This document shows, in pieces, positions 14,179 through 21,653 of a stretch of DNA of 24,741 bases; within the stretch, counting starts at the first letter, position 1, and each line of letters opens with the position of its first letter. The DNA is from DATFNV01 sp035266225 (GTDB lineage Bacteria; Planctomycetota; Planctomycetia; Gemmatales; Gemmataceae). The position numbers were made by a program, and so were the translations under genes. Location: contig DATFNV010000655.1 of NCBI GenBank assembly GCA_035266225.1, positions 1 to 24,741 of the forward strand, given 5' to 3'. Under the pieces are notes generated by a model that worked only from the letters and a program-made list of their open reading frames with translations, was not told the DNA's origin and did no database searches.

Positions 14179-14307
14179 GTAGGTCCCGCGAGCCGAGCGG
14201 GACCAGAAGCGGCGCTTGTAGTGACCCGATTTATCGGGTCCGCGAACCGGGACCGCATGAATGCGGTCACTACGAGCGCCAGGTTCCGCTCGGCTCGCGG
14301 GACCTAC
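14179..14307. repeat. Nested palindrome: family C enclosing family B (cloverleaf-like)
   Basis: Outer C arms 14179-14204 and 14282-14307 (26 bases, one mismatch, starting GTAGGTCCCGCGAGCCGAGC). Inside lie B arms 14211-14226 and 14265-14280 (16 bases, one mismatch). Inside these are two hairpins with 8-bp stems: 14223-14240 (GACCCGAT-TT-ATCGGGTC) and 14251-14268 (GACCGCAT-GA-ATGCGGTC). Folded, this makes a long stem with two side hairpins at its tip. It lies between tadV and cpaB. Confidence 0.85.
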
Positions 14308-14439
14308 AGAGTGCGTCTCACTATTATTTCGGCGGAACCGGTATCCTGCCGATACGTCAAATAGGAGGACCGGCGCGGCGCCAGTCCCGCCGACGGCCCT
14401 CCGCGACCGAGCCGGCCTCCTTCGTTCCGAGGTAAAGCC

Positions 14440-15315
14440 ATGACAATCCGGACCGTCCTCATCGTCGTGCTGGCAGTCGTGTTCGGCGTGGCGGCCGCCG
14501 TCTACGCCACCAACACCCTCAACAAGACTCACGACGCCTCCGGCGCGGAGAAGGTCCCCATCGTCATCACCGTCGTGTCGGTGTCGCGCGGCAACCACCT
14601 GACCGCGGCCATGCTGGAGATCAAGCAGGTCGCCAAGGAGGACGCGCCCGAGGACGCCCTGCACAGCATCGAAGACGCCACCCGCAACGGCGGCCGCGTC
14701 GCCGCCATCGAACTCGTCCGGGGCGACGTCCTCCGCGAGAGCAAACTGGGGCGGGAGGGGATCAAGGAAGGCATGGCCCCCCTCATCCGCAAGAACGAGA
14801 ACGACGAGGCGCTCTGGATGCAGGCGGCGACGATCCTGACACCCACGGCCGCGGCCGGCGTCGGCGGTTTCATCCGCCCCGGCGACCGCGTGGACGTCCT
14901 GCTCACCGTGGACCACTTCCAGACCGACGACCGCGGCGGCACCGTGCGCCTGATGCAGCGGGTGGAAGTCCTGGCCACCGACAACCGCATGGATCCCGTG
15001 CCCGCCACCGTCGAGGGCAAGGTGCTCGACCGGGGCGACCTGCGCTACGTGACCTTGCTCGTGACCCCCACGCAGGCGCAGAAGCTGGCCCTGGCCCAGA
15101 AGCAGGGCACGCTGACACTGATCCTGCGCAACCCGGAAGACACCTCCGACGCGCCGTCCGAGGCCGTCACCGCCGCCGACCTGAAACTGCCGTCGAAGGC
15201 CGAGGTCAAGCCGGAAGCCATCCCCGCCGCGGCGCCGAAGGTCGTCCCGCCGCCGCCCCCGCCGCCGCCGATCGTCATCGTCCGCGGTGGGGCCCAAGCC
15301 GGTTCCGCCCCGTGA
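14440..15315 (+). CDS. cpaB: Flp pilus assembly protein CpaB/RcpC
   Basis: 291 residues from ATG 14440, with GAGG upstream. An N-terminal anchor (MTIRTVLIVVLAVVFGVAAA) is followed by the SAF domain (VPIVITVVSVSRGNHLTAAM) and the RcpC domain (AGVGGFIRPGDRVDVLLTVD, VTPTQAQKLALAQKQGTLTL), which in other systems supports the outer-membrane secretin in the periplasm. The tail is rich in proline (eight in a row) and ends IVIVRGGAQAGSAP. No secretin gene follows, which is unusual. Confidence 0.92.
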   Translation: MTIRTVLIVVLAVVFGVAAAVYATNTLNKTHDASGAEKVPIVITVVSVSRGNHLTAAMLEIKQVAKEDAPEDALHSIEDATRNGGRVAAIELVRGDVLRESKLGREGIKEGMAPLIRKNENDEALWMQAATILTPTAAAGVGGFIRPGDRVDVLLTVDHFQTDDRGGTVRLMQRVEVLATDNRMDPVPATVEGKVLDRGDLRYVTLLVTPTQAQKLALAQKQGTLTLILRNPEDTSDAPSEAVTAADLKLPSKAEVKPEAIPAAAPKVVPPPPPPPPIVIVRGGAQAGSAP

Positions 15316-15383
15316 CGTCCCCTGATGCCCCACGGCGGCGCCGGACAGCCGCGGCGCGGGCCGACAGCGCGAGAGGCACCGAA

Positions 15384-16493
15384 ATGCAGGCCTACCTGGT
15401 AAGCGATCATGAGTCGCTGGGCGCGAAGGTGAGGCAAGTCCTGGTCCGCCACGGGCACGATTGCCCCGCCGCGCGCGTGCTGTCGCTCGACCTGGCCGCC
15501 GCCCACCTGACGATGGAGCGCCCCGACCTGATCGTGATCGTCCTGGCCCCGCACCCGGAGCGAGCCCTGGGCGTCCTGGCCGACCTGCGCTCGGTGCTGG
15601 CGGCGCGCATCATCGCCGTCGGCCCCGCCTCCGACCCCAAGTTGATCCGCCGCGCTTACCAGATGGGCGCGACCGATTACATCGACGAGATCGACCTCGA
15701 CCCCGAATTGGTGGCGGCCCTCGGCCGCGCCCAGTCCGGCGAGGCGGCACCGGCGGAGAGCGGCCGCACCATCGCCGTCCTCGGCCCCAGCGGCGGCTGC
15801 GGCGCCAGCACCCTCGCCGCCAACATCGCCACCGTCTTCGCGAAAGAGCACAAAAGGTCGCTGCTGATCGACCTGAAGCTGGAGGCCGGCGACCTGGCCG
15901 CCCTCCTCGACGTCCGCCCCACCTACACCCTGGCCGACCTCTGCCAGAACGTCGCCCGCCTCGACCGGGCCATTTTCGAGCGCTGCCTGATCCAGCACGA
16001 GAGCGGCGTCCACCTCCTCGCCCCGCCGCGCAACATCGCCGATAGCCGCAGCATCACCCCTGAGGGCATTCGCCAGGCCCTGGCCCTGGGGCGCAACCTG
16101 TTCCCCTACGTCGTCGTGGACCTCGACCACTCCTTCCGCGAGGAGCAGCTGCAGACGGTCCGCCAGTGCGACCTGGTGTTGCTGGTGCTGCGCCTCGACT
16201 TTACCTCGCTGCGCAACACGCAGCGGACGATCGACTACCTCGGCCAGGCGGGCGTGTCGGCGGAGCGCATGCTCCTGGTGGTCAACCGCTTCGGCCAGCC
16301 CAAGGAGGTGCCCGCCGCCAAGGCCGAGGAGGCCCTCGGCGTGAAGATCGCCCATTTCGTCCCCGACGACCCCAAGACCATCAACCGGGCCAACAACAAC
16401 GGCATCCCCGTGGTCCTCGAGTCCCCCTCGGCCAAGGTGTCCCGCAGCGTCACGCAACTGGCGCTGAGCATCAACGGCAAGCACAAGAAGTAG
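15384..16493 (+). CDS. cpaE: Tad pilus localisation ATPase-like protein CpaE/TadZ
   Basis: 369 residues from ATG 15384, which has GAGAGG upstream. A GTG at 15312 overlapping the cpaB stop is in frame but lacks a ribosome site, and its product would begin with a basic tail. Residues 1-120 form an atypical receiver (MQAYLVSDHES, RRAYQMGATDYIDEIDLDP). The ParA/MinD-like domain follows, with GPSGGCGASTLAANIATVF, a deviant Walker A that lacks the usual lysine as in many TadZ proteins, and FPYVVVDLDHSF as Walker B-like. It helps place the pilus machine at the cell pole in other bacteria. The TAG stop joins palindrome A4. Confidence 0.9.
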   Translation: MQAYLVSDHESLGAKVRQVLVRHGHDCPAARVLSLDLAAAHLTMERPDLIVIVLAPHPERALGVLADLRSVLAARIIAVGPASDPKLIRRAYQMGATDYIDEIDLDPELVAALGRAQSGEAAPAESGRTIAVLGPSGGCGASTLAANIATVFAKEHKRSLLIDLKLEAGDLAALLDVRPTYTLADLCQNVARLDRAIFERCLIQHESGVHLLAPPRNIADSRSITPEGIRQALALGRNLFPYVVVDLDHSFREEQLQTVRQCDLVLLVLRLDFTSLRNTQRTIDYLGQAGVSAERMLLVVNRFGQPKEVPAAKAEEALGVKIAHFVPDDPKTINRANNNGIPVVLESPSAKVSRSVTQLALSINGKHKK

Positions 16494-16552
16494 CCGCTTG
16501 CGGCTTAGCGTTCGCTTCACCAGGGTGGCACAATCGCTAAGCCGCAAGCGGC
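16493..16552. repeat. Family A palindrome, copy A4
   Basis: Perfect 18-base arms 16493-16510 and 16535-16552 with a 24-base spacer. The cpaE TAG (16491-16493) overlaps the left arm. The core ends CTTAGCG, a different subtype from A1-A3. Confidence 0.9.
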
Positions 16553-16570
16553 CAAACTGACGGGTCCCTC

Positions 16571-17908
16571 ATGAGCCGACTGCCCAACCCGATCCCCGAC
16601 CCGTCGCGCGTACCGATGTCGTCCGACGAGCGCTTCCTGCGCTACAAGAAGGAGCTGCACCAGCAGCTCATCGGCGGCATGGACCTATCGACGATTGGCA
16701 GCATGAGCGAGGACGAGCTGCGCATCGAGGTGCGCCGTGCCGCCGAGGAGCTGTGCCGGCTGAGTCCGGAGATGTTCAGCCTCGCCGACCGCGAGCGGCT
16801 GGTCAACGAGGTCATGGACGAGACGTTCGGCCTCGGCCCGCTCGAGACGCTGATGCGCGACCCGACCATCACCGACATTCTGATCAACGGGCCCAAGACG
16901 GTCTACATCGAGCGGATGGGGCGATTGGAGCGGACCGAGGTGGCCTTTGTGGACGACCGCCACCTGGTGCAGATCGTGCAGCGCATCGTCGGCCGCATCG
17001 GCCGGCGCGTGGACGAGACGCGGCCGATGGTGGACGCTCGGTTGGCCGACGGCAGCCGCGTCAACGCCGTCATCTCGCCGCTGGCCCTGGACGGGGCGCT
17101 GGTGTCGATCCGCCGCTTCGGGGCCCGACCGCTGCTGGTCCGCGACCTGATGGAGAAGAAGTCGATCCCCAAGGAGATGGTCACGTTCCTCGCTGCCTCC
17201 GTCAAGGCGCGCGTGAACATGCTCATCTCCGGCGGCACCGGCAGCGGCAAAACGACGCTGCTCAACGCCCTGTCGGCGTTCATCCCGCACGAGGAACGCG
17301 TCGTCACCATCGAGGACGCCGCCGAGTTGCGCTTGCAACAGCCGCACGTCGCCCGCATGGAGACGCGGCCGCCGAACATCGAGGGCGTCGGCGAAGTGAC
17401 CACGCGCGACCTGGTCCGCAACGCGCTGCGCATGCGGCCGGACCGCATCATCGTCGGCGAGTGCCGCGGCCCCGAGGCGCTGGACATGCTGCAGGCGATG
17501 AACACCGGCCACGACGGCAGCCTGACGACGGTCCACGCCAACGAGACGCGCGACGCCCTGAGCCGTCTGGAGATGATGGTGGGCATGGCCGGCTTCGACT
17601 TGCCGATCTGGATCATCCGCCGCCAGATCGCCTCGGCCATCCAGGTCGTCGTCCAGGTGGCGCGCCTGCCGGGCGGCGCGCGCCGCGTCGTCAAGATCTC
17701 CGAGATCACCGGCATGGAGGGCGACATCGTCAGCATGCACGACCTGTTCGGCTTCAAGCAAACCGGCGTGGACGACGGCCGCAACGCCCAGGGCTATTTT
17801 TACGCCTCGGGCCTGCGGCCGCATTGCCTGGAGCGCCTCGAGATCGCCGGAGCGCGCCTGCCGATCGAGCTGTTCGAGCGACGCATCCTCGACGAGAAGA
17901 AGTATTGA
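16571..17908 (+). CDS. tadA: Tad secretion ATPase TadA/CpaF
   Basis: 445 residues from ATG 16571; the ribosome site is weak because palindrome A4 lies directly upstream. It is the hexameric motor for Flp pilus assembly and, in many species, retraction. Order: helical N-terminal region, DPTITDILINGPKTVYIERM and RIGRRVDETRPMVDARLADG of the N2 domain, Walker A ISGGTGSGKTTLLNAL near 221, the Asp box VVTIEDAAELRLQQPHVARM, Walker B MRPDRIIVGECRG near 292, and the His box TGHDGSLTTVHANETRDALS. All catalytic motifs are intact. It acts at the cytoplasmic face with TadB and TadC. Confidence 0.97.
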   Translation: MSRLPNPIPDPSRVPMSSDERFLRYKKELHQQLIGGMDLSTIGSMSEDELRIEVRRAAEELCRLSPEMFSLADRERLVNEVMDETFGLGPLETLMRDPTITDILINGPKTVYIERMGRLERTEVAFVDDRHLVQIVQRIVGRIGRRVDETRPMVDARLADGSRVNAVISPLALDGALVSIRRFGARPLLVRDLMEKKSIPKEMVTFLAASVKARVNMLISGGTGSGKTTLLNALSAFIPHEERVVTIEDAAELRLQQPHVARMETRPPNIEGVGEVTTRDLVRNALRMRPDRIIVGECRGPEALDMLQAMNTGHDGSLTTVHANETRDALSRLEMMVGMAGFDLPIWIIRRQIASAIQVVVQVARLPGGARRVVKISEITGMEGDIVSMHDLFGFKQTGVDDGRNAQGYFYASGLRPHCLERLEIAGARLPIELFERRILDEKKY

Positions 17909-18021
17909 GGCCGCTTGCCGTTTCGCACGCGCGCTCGTAGTGACCCGATTTATCGGGTCCGCCAGTGCAAGGACCCGATAAATCGGGTCACTACGAGCGC
18001 GAACGTCAAGCCGCAAGCGGC
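17909..18021. repeat. Family A palindrome (A5) carrying a nested family B palindrome
   Basis: Decayed outer A arms start at GGCCGCTTGCCGTTTCGC (17909 onward) and end at CAAGCCGCAAGCGGC (18007-18021). Between them sits B: perfect 30-base arms 17931-17960 and 17971-18000 around a 10-base spacer, each arm also holding its own small hairpin GACCCGAT/ATCGGGTC. It lies between tadA and tadB and creates a false upstream extension of the tadB frame. Confidence 0.88.
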
Positions 18022-18040
18022 GGCCGGAGGAGGTATCCGG

Positions 18041-19000
18041 GTGTCCCCCCTGTTGTTCGCGCTGTTGGCGTTCCTCGCCGTGGCCCTGGCGGTCCTGGGC
18101 GCCTACTCGTTCCTGTCCGACCTGTTCCTGCGCGACCGCTCCCGGCTGGGGCGGCGCGTGGACGAGGAATTCCGCACGCGCCAGCGCGAGCGGATGCGCA
18201 AGACGGTGCTGTTCAAGGACCTGGCGCAGCTCGCCGCGGAGGCCGGCGCCGAAGACGACGTGACGCCGCGCCGTCGCTTCGAGATGATGGTCGAGCAGTC
18301 GGGCCTGGAGGTCACGCCGGGGCGCGTGATGGCCATTGCCGGCTGTCTCGCCCTGGGCTGCGGCCTGCTCGGCACCATGCTGCGCGGCAGCGCCCTGGTC
18401 GGCCTGATCCTGGCGGCCGTCGCCGGCCCGCTGCCGGTCATGTACGTCTGGGCCATGCGCCGCCGCCGCCTGCTGAAGCTGCAGTCGCAGCTGCCCGAGG
18501 CGTTCGACCTGATGTCCCGTGTCATCCGCGCCGGCCAGACGATGACGCAGGCGCTGCAGGGCGTCGCCGACGACTTCGAGAAGCCGATCTCCGCCGAGTT
18601 CTCCTACTGCTGCGAGCAGCAAAACCTCGGCCTGCCGCCCGAGGCTTCCCTGCGCGACCTCGCCCGCCGCACCGGCATCCTCGAGGTGCGCATCTTCGTG
18701 TTGGCGATGCTCATCCAGCAGCAGACCGGCGGCAACCTGGCGGAGATGCTCGACAAGCTGGCCCGCGTCATGCGCGACCGCACGCGCGTCCTGGGCAAGA
18801 TCCGTACCCTGACCGCCGAGGGCCGACTGCAAGCGCTGGTGCTGCTGGCCCTGCCGCCGTTCTTGCTGCTGATCATCATGGTAATCAACCCCGACTACGG
18901 CTCGACGCTGCTCGAGCACCCCAACCTCCTGGTCGGCATGGTCGCCAGCGAGGCGCTCGGGGCGCTGTGGATTCGGAAGATCGTCAATTTCGACTTCTAG
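18041..19000 (+). CDS. tadB: Tad inner-membrane protein TadB
   Basis: 319 residues from GTG 18041, with GGAGGAGG 7 bases upstream. The frame continues upstream only through palindrome sequence (SDPIYRV... residues), so that extension is rejected. Membrane spans: residues 2-25, two near 95-140, and two at the C-terminus. The cytoplasmic T2SSF domain is seen in LQSQLPEAFDLMSRVIRAGQ, TMTQALQGVADDF and LIQQQTGGNLAEMLDKLARV. It forms the pilus platform with TadC and couples to TadA. It ends with TAG, followed by a solo half of palindrome A. Confidence 0.94.
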   Translation: MSPLLFALLAFLAVALAVLGAYSFLSDLFLRDRSRLGRRVDEEFRTRQRERMRKTVLFKDLAQLAAEAGAEDDVTPRRRFEMMVEQSGLEVTPGRVMAIAGCLALGCGLLGTMLRGSALVGLILAAVAGPLPVMYVWAMRRRRLLKLQSQLPEAFDLMSRVIRAGQTMTQALQGVADDFEKPISAEFSYCCEQQNLGLPPEASLRDLARRTGILEVRIFVLAMLIQQQTGGNLAEMLDKLARVMRDRTRVLGKIRTLTAEGRLQALVLLALPPFLLLIIMVINPDYGSTLLEHPNLLVGMVASEALGALWIRKIVNFDF

Positions 19001-19006
19001 CCGCCA

Positions 19007-19024
19007 GCCGCTTGCGGCTTAGCG
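19007..19024 (+). repeat. Solo half of family A palindrome (A6)
   Basis: GCCGCTTGCGGCTTAGCG matches the left arm of A4 and A7, but no right arm follows before tadC starts at 19040. It looks like a remnant or a copy that never had its second arm. Confidence 0.8.
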
Positions 19025-19039
19025 AGATGGGGTTTCGTC

Positions 19040-19957
19040 ATGAATGAGGACACCCTGCAGGCCCTGGCCGCCTTCCTGATGGCCACCAGCCTGACTCTCC
19101 TGATTTTCATGCTGGTGGCCCGGCCGCCCAGCCGCCTGGAGAATCGCCTGCGCGACCTGGCCGGCAAGGGGACGCCGATCGACCCGATGGAGAAATTCGC
19201 CCGCAGCGCCCTGCCCCGGATGGGGGCCGCCCTGATGCCGGACAAGCCGGAGCAGCGCACGCGCCTGCAAGCGCGCCTCATCCAGGCGGGGCTGTACAGC
19301 AGGCAGGCGATTTACTATTATCTCGGCGTCAAGCTTCTGCTCATGGTCGTGCCGCCGATGCTCGGCCTCGCCGCCGCGATGTTCGGGCTGGTGCCGCTCG
19401 GCTGGGGCGTCATTGGCGGGGCGCTGTGCGGAGTTTCGGGCATGATCGGCCCGAGCTTCTGGCTGGATCGCCGTAAGAAAGCGCGGCAGATGGCATTCCG
19501 CCGCGCCCTGCCCGACGCCCTGGACGTGCTGGTGATCTGTCTGGAGGGCGGCCTGAGCCTGATGGCGGCCTTCAAGCGCGTCGCCGGCGAGCTGCGCACC
19601 GCCCACCCGCCGCTGGCCGCCGAGCTGCTCATCGTCGAGCGCGAGGTGCAGCTCGGCCGGCAGACCGGTGAGGCCATGCGCCAGTTCGGCGAGCGCGCCG
19701 ACCTGGAGGAGGTGCGCAACCTGGCGTCGGTCATCACCCAGTCGGAGCGCTTCGGTGCCAGTTTGGTCAAGGCGCTGCGCGTGCATGCCGAGACCCTGCG
19801 CGAGAAGCGCCTGCAGCACGCCGAGGAGATGGCTCAGAAGGCGGCGACGAAGATCCTCTTCCCGACGCTGATCTTCATCTTCCCCGGCGTGTTCATCGTC
19901 ATCCTGGGGCCGGCGGTCATCCGCATCATGGAGTTGTTACGAGGATCGGGACCGTGA
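19040..19957 (+). CDS. tadC: Tad inner-membrane protein TadC
   Basis: 305 residues from ATG 19040. An N-terminal membrane span (LAAFLMATSLTLLIFMLVAR) precedes a cytoplasmic linker, two spans near 90-135, and the T2SSF domain RRALPDALDVLVICLEGGLS, LMAAFKRVAGEL, QLGRQTGEAMRQFGERADLE and VITQSERFGASLVKALRVHA. The last span is FPTLIFIFPGVFIVILGPAV. Length and layout match TadC. It pairs with TadB as the platform protein. Confidence 0.95.
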   Translation: MNEDTLQALAAFLMATSLTLLIFMLVARPPSRLENRLRDLAGKGTPIDPMEKFARSALPRMGAALMPDKPEQRTRLQARLIQAGLYSRQAIYYYLGVKLLLMVVPPMLGLAAAMFGLVPLGWGVIGGALCGVSGMIGPSFWLDRRKKARQMAFRRALPDALDVLVICLEGGLSLMAAFKRVAGELRTAHPPLAAELLIVEREVQLGRQTGEAMRQFGERADLEEVRNLASVITQSERFGASLVKALRVHAETLREKRLQHAEEMAQKAATKILFPTLIFIFPGVFIVILGPAVIRIMELLRGSGP

Positions 19958-19982
19958 CAGAGGGAGGCTCGGGAGGTCGCTC

Positions 19983-20555
19983 ATGCGAGGGGGGAAGCAC
20001 GCGGACGGCGCCGCGACGGTGCGGCGCCAGTGGCGGGAGTGGATGAAGGTCGTCGCCAGCTACTCCGGGCGGAGCTGGCGGCGCGGGGGGATCGAGCCGG
20101 ATGCCTACCTCGACCTGCACGCCAAGCTGCTCGCGGGCTGCCGGGCGCTGGCGGCCGCCGGCGGGGCGGAGCGCGAGTTCTACGACGCGCTGGCGGAACT
20201 GGCGCGACCCTGGGTGTCGCTGGCGGTCCTGGCGCGGACCGACCGCGAGATCCTCAGCCACCTGTGGGAGCGCTGCCGCGAGGCCGACCGCCGCCTCCAC
20301 GGGCACCGCCCGCGAACGGGTCCGACATGGTCGGCGAAGCCGCTGTTGTTGGTCATGGCGGGGATGGCGGCGCTGTTCGGCATCGGCTACGCGCTGGACG
20401 AGAGGACATCCCTCTTCGGGGGCCGCGTGCGCGGGCTGGTGCTGGGGGCCTGGTCGGCGGTGTGTGCGCTGAGCGAGGGCGAGCGTATTGTCCTTCTCGG
20501 GATCATCGTGGGGACGCTGGCGGCCGGCCTGTTCGCGTACGCCCGGCGCCACTGA
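19983..20555 (+). CDS. Unknown two-TM protein inside the Tad operon
   Basis: 190 residues from ATG 19983, with GGGAGG 6 bases upstream; it starts 25 bases after tadC. The first 110 residues are soluble and helical (WREWMKVVASYSGRSWRRGG, YLDLHAKLLAGCRALAAAGG, FYDALAELARPWVSLAVLAR), without a clear TPR signature. Two hydrophobic spans follow at about 117-136 (LLLVMAGMAALFGIGYAL) and 166-186 (IVLLGIIVGTLAAGLFAYAR). I do not recognise the family. Position between tadC and the TadE-type genes suggests a pilus-assembly accessory, perhaps in the place usually held by tadD. Palindrome A7 follows. Confidence 0.75.
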   Translation: MRGGKHADGAATVRRQWREWMKVVASYSGRSWRRGGIEPDAYLDLHAKLLAGCRALAAAGGAEREFYDALAELARPWVSLAVLARTDREILSHLWERCREADRRLHGHRPRTGPTWSAKPLLLVMAGMAALFGIGYALDERTSLFGGRVRGLVLGAWSAVCALSEGERIVLLGIIVGTLAAGLFAYARRH

Positions 20556-20560
20556 CACCG

Positions 20561-20621
20561 GCCGCTTGCGGCTTAGCGTTCGCGCCCTCCTCGATGGCGC
20601 GAACGCTAAGCCGCAAGCGGC
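20561..20621. repeat. Family A palindrome, copy A7
   Basis: Perfect 26-base arms 20561-20586 and 20596-20621 with a 9-base spacer, the longest and cleanest A copy. Core ends CTTAGCGTTCGCGCC. It lies between the unknown two-TM gene and the first TadE-like gene. Confidence 0.93.
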
Positions 20622-20647
20622 GCTGCGGCGGTATGGGAGGGAGAGCC

Positions 20648-21076
20648 GTGAGAGCAAGACCGACTGTCCGGGCGTCCCGCCGGGGCGCCGCCGCAGTGGA
20701 ACTGGCTGTCGTGCTGACAGCGCTGGTGCCGTTGTTTTTCGTCGCGCTCGACGTGGCGCGGGTGTACTGGACCTACATCATCCTGACCGACAGCGCCCGC
20801 AGCGGCGCCCTCTGGCTCAGCGACCCGGTCGCCCAAACGCAGTCCCAGTACCCGGATTACACGACGGCGGCCCTCAAGGACGCCCAGGACTTGCCGGCCC
20901 TGACCAAGGACAACTTCTCGTACGCGACGACGACCGACGGCAGCGGCAACACGTTCCAGACGGTGACGGTCAGCTACAATTTCACGCTCCTGACGACGTG
21001 GGGCGGCAGCACCACGATTCCGATTAGCCGGGCGGTGCAGGTGCGCGTGGCGCCCGTCCTGCCGAACTTCAACTGA
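20648..21076 (+). CDS. tadE: TadE-like pseudopilin, first copy
   Basis: 142 residues from GTG 20648, with GGGAGGGAGAG upstream; the frame reaches back to 20030 but only as antisense or shifted sequence of the previous gene. The N-terminus RRGAAAVELAVVLTALVPLF is the TadE prepilin-like motif, with Glu at +5 after a Gly and a hydrophobic helix. The exported part carries DVARVYWTYIILTDSARSGA, typical of TadE, then a small beta-rich domain. Such pseudopilins are cut by TadV and help start or tip the pilus. Confidence 0.88.
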   Translation: MRARPTVRASRRGAAAVELAVVLTALVPLFFVALDVARVYWTYIILTDSARSGALWLSDPVAQTQSQYPDYTTAALKDAQDLPALTKDNFSYATTTDGSGNTFQTVTVSYNFTLLTTWGGSTTIPISRAVQVRVAPVLPNFN

Positions 21077-21092
21077 TGCCGGAGGCCTCAGG

Positions 21093-21614
21093 ATGCGAAT
21101 TCGTACCCCCCGCCGCCGCGCTGCGGTCCTCGTCGAGACGGCGGTCATTTTGACCGTTTTCCTGCTGCTTCTCTTGATGATCATTGTCGGGGCCCTGATG
21201 GTCTTCCGCGCCGAGCAGGTGTCGGCCCTGGCGCGCGAGGGGGCCCGTTACGCCTCGGTCCACGGCGGCCAGTACCAGCAGGAGACGGGCAACTCGGCGA
21301 TCGCCTCAAGTGACATCTACAACGCGATCGTCCCGCTGTCCGCCGGCCTGAACCTGCAGTCGTCCAACGTCGCGGTCAGTCTCAAGACCTACAAGGTGAA
21401 CAGCGACGGCACGACGACAGCGGTCACGAAGACCTGGGACGCCGCTGACCCGAACGGTTACCCCTACAACAATTACCCGTACGTCGTCACCGGCAACAAC
21501 GGCAGCCAGACGACGGCCTCGGTCGTGGTCACAGTAACATACCCCTTTGCCCCGGAAATCCTTGGCGGTTCCCTGACCTTCACGGGCACGTCGGAAATCC
21601 CGATGTCGTACTGA
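21093..21614 (+). CDS. TadE/TadF-like pseudopilin, second copy
   Basis: 173 residues from ATG 21093, 16 bases after the previous stop, with GGAGG upstream. RRRAAVLVETAVILTVFLLL gives the prepilin-like helix with Glu at the key position, then RAEQVSALAREGARYASVHG, the TadE family region. The exported domain is Ser/Thr/Asn-rich (TAVTKTWDAADPNGYPYNNY) and ends in VTVTYPFAPEILGGSLTFTG, common for TadE/TadF. No cysteines are present. Confidence 0.87.
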   Translation: MRIRTPRRRAAVLVETAVILTVFLLLLLMIIVGALMVFRAEQVSALAREGARYASVHGGQYQQETGNSAIASSDIYNAIVPLSAGLNLQSSNVAVSLKTYKVNSDGTTTAVTKTWDAADPNGYPYNNYPYVVTGNNGSQTTASVVVTVTYPFAPEILGGSLTFTGTSEIPMSY

Positions 21615-21653
21615 ACCCCGCCGGCGCTGCCGGGGCGGGGAGGAGCACGTGCG

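Noticed and set aside
14179..14307. Cloverleaf considered as a tRNA or tRNA-like gene
   Set aside because: No anticodon loop, no T-arm consensus and no CCA; stems are far longer than in tRNA.
17915..18040. N-terminal extension of the TadB frame (containing SDPIYRV and DPINRVTTS)
   Set aside because: These residues are translated from palindrome B arms; the GTG at 18041 has a strong ribosome site and begins with the expected membrane span.
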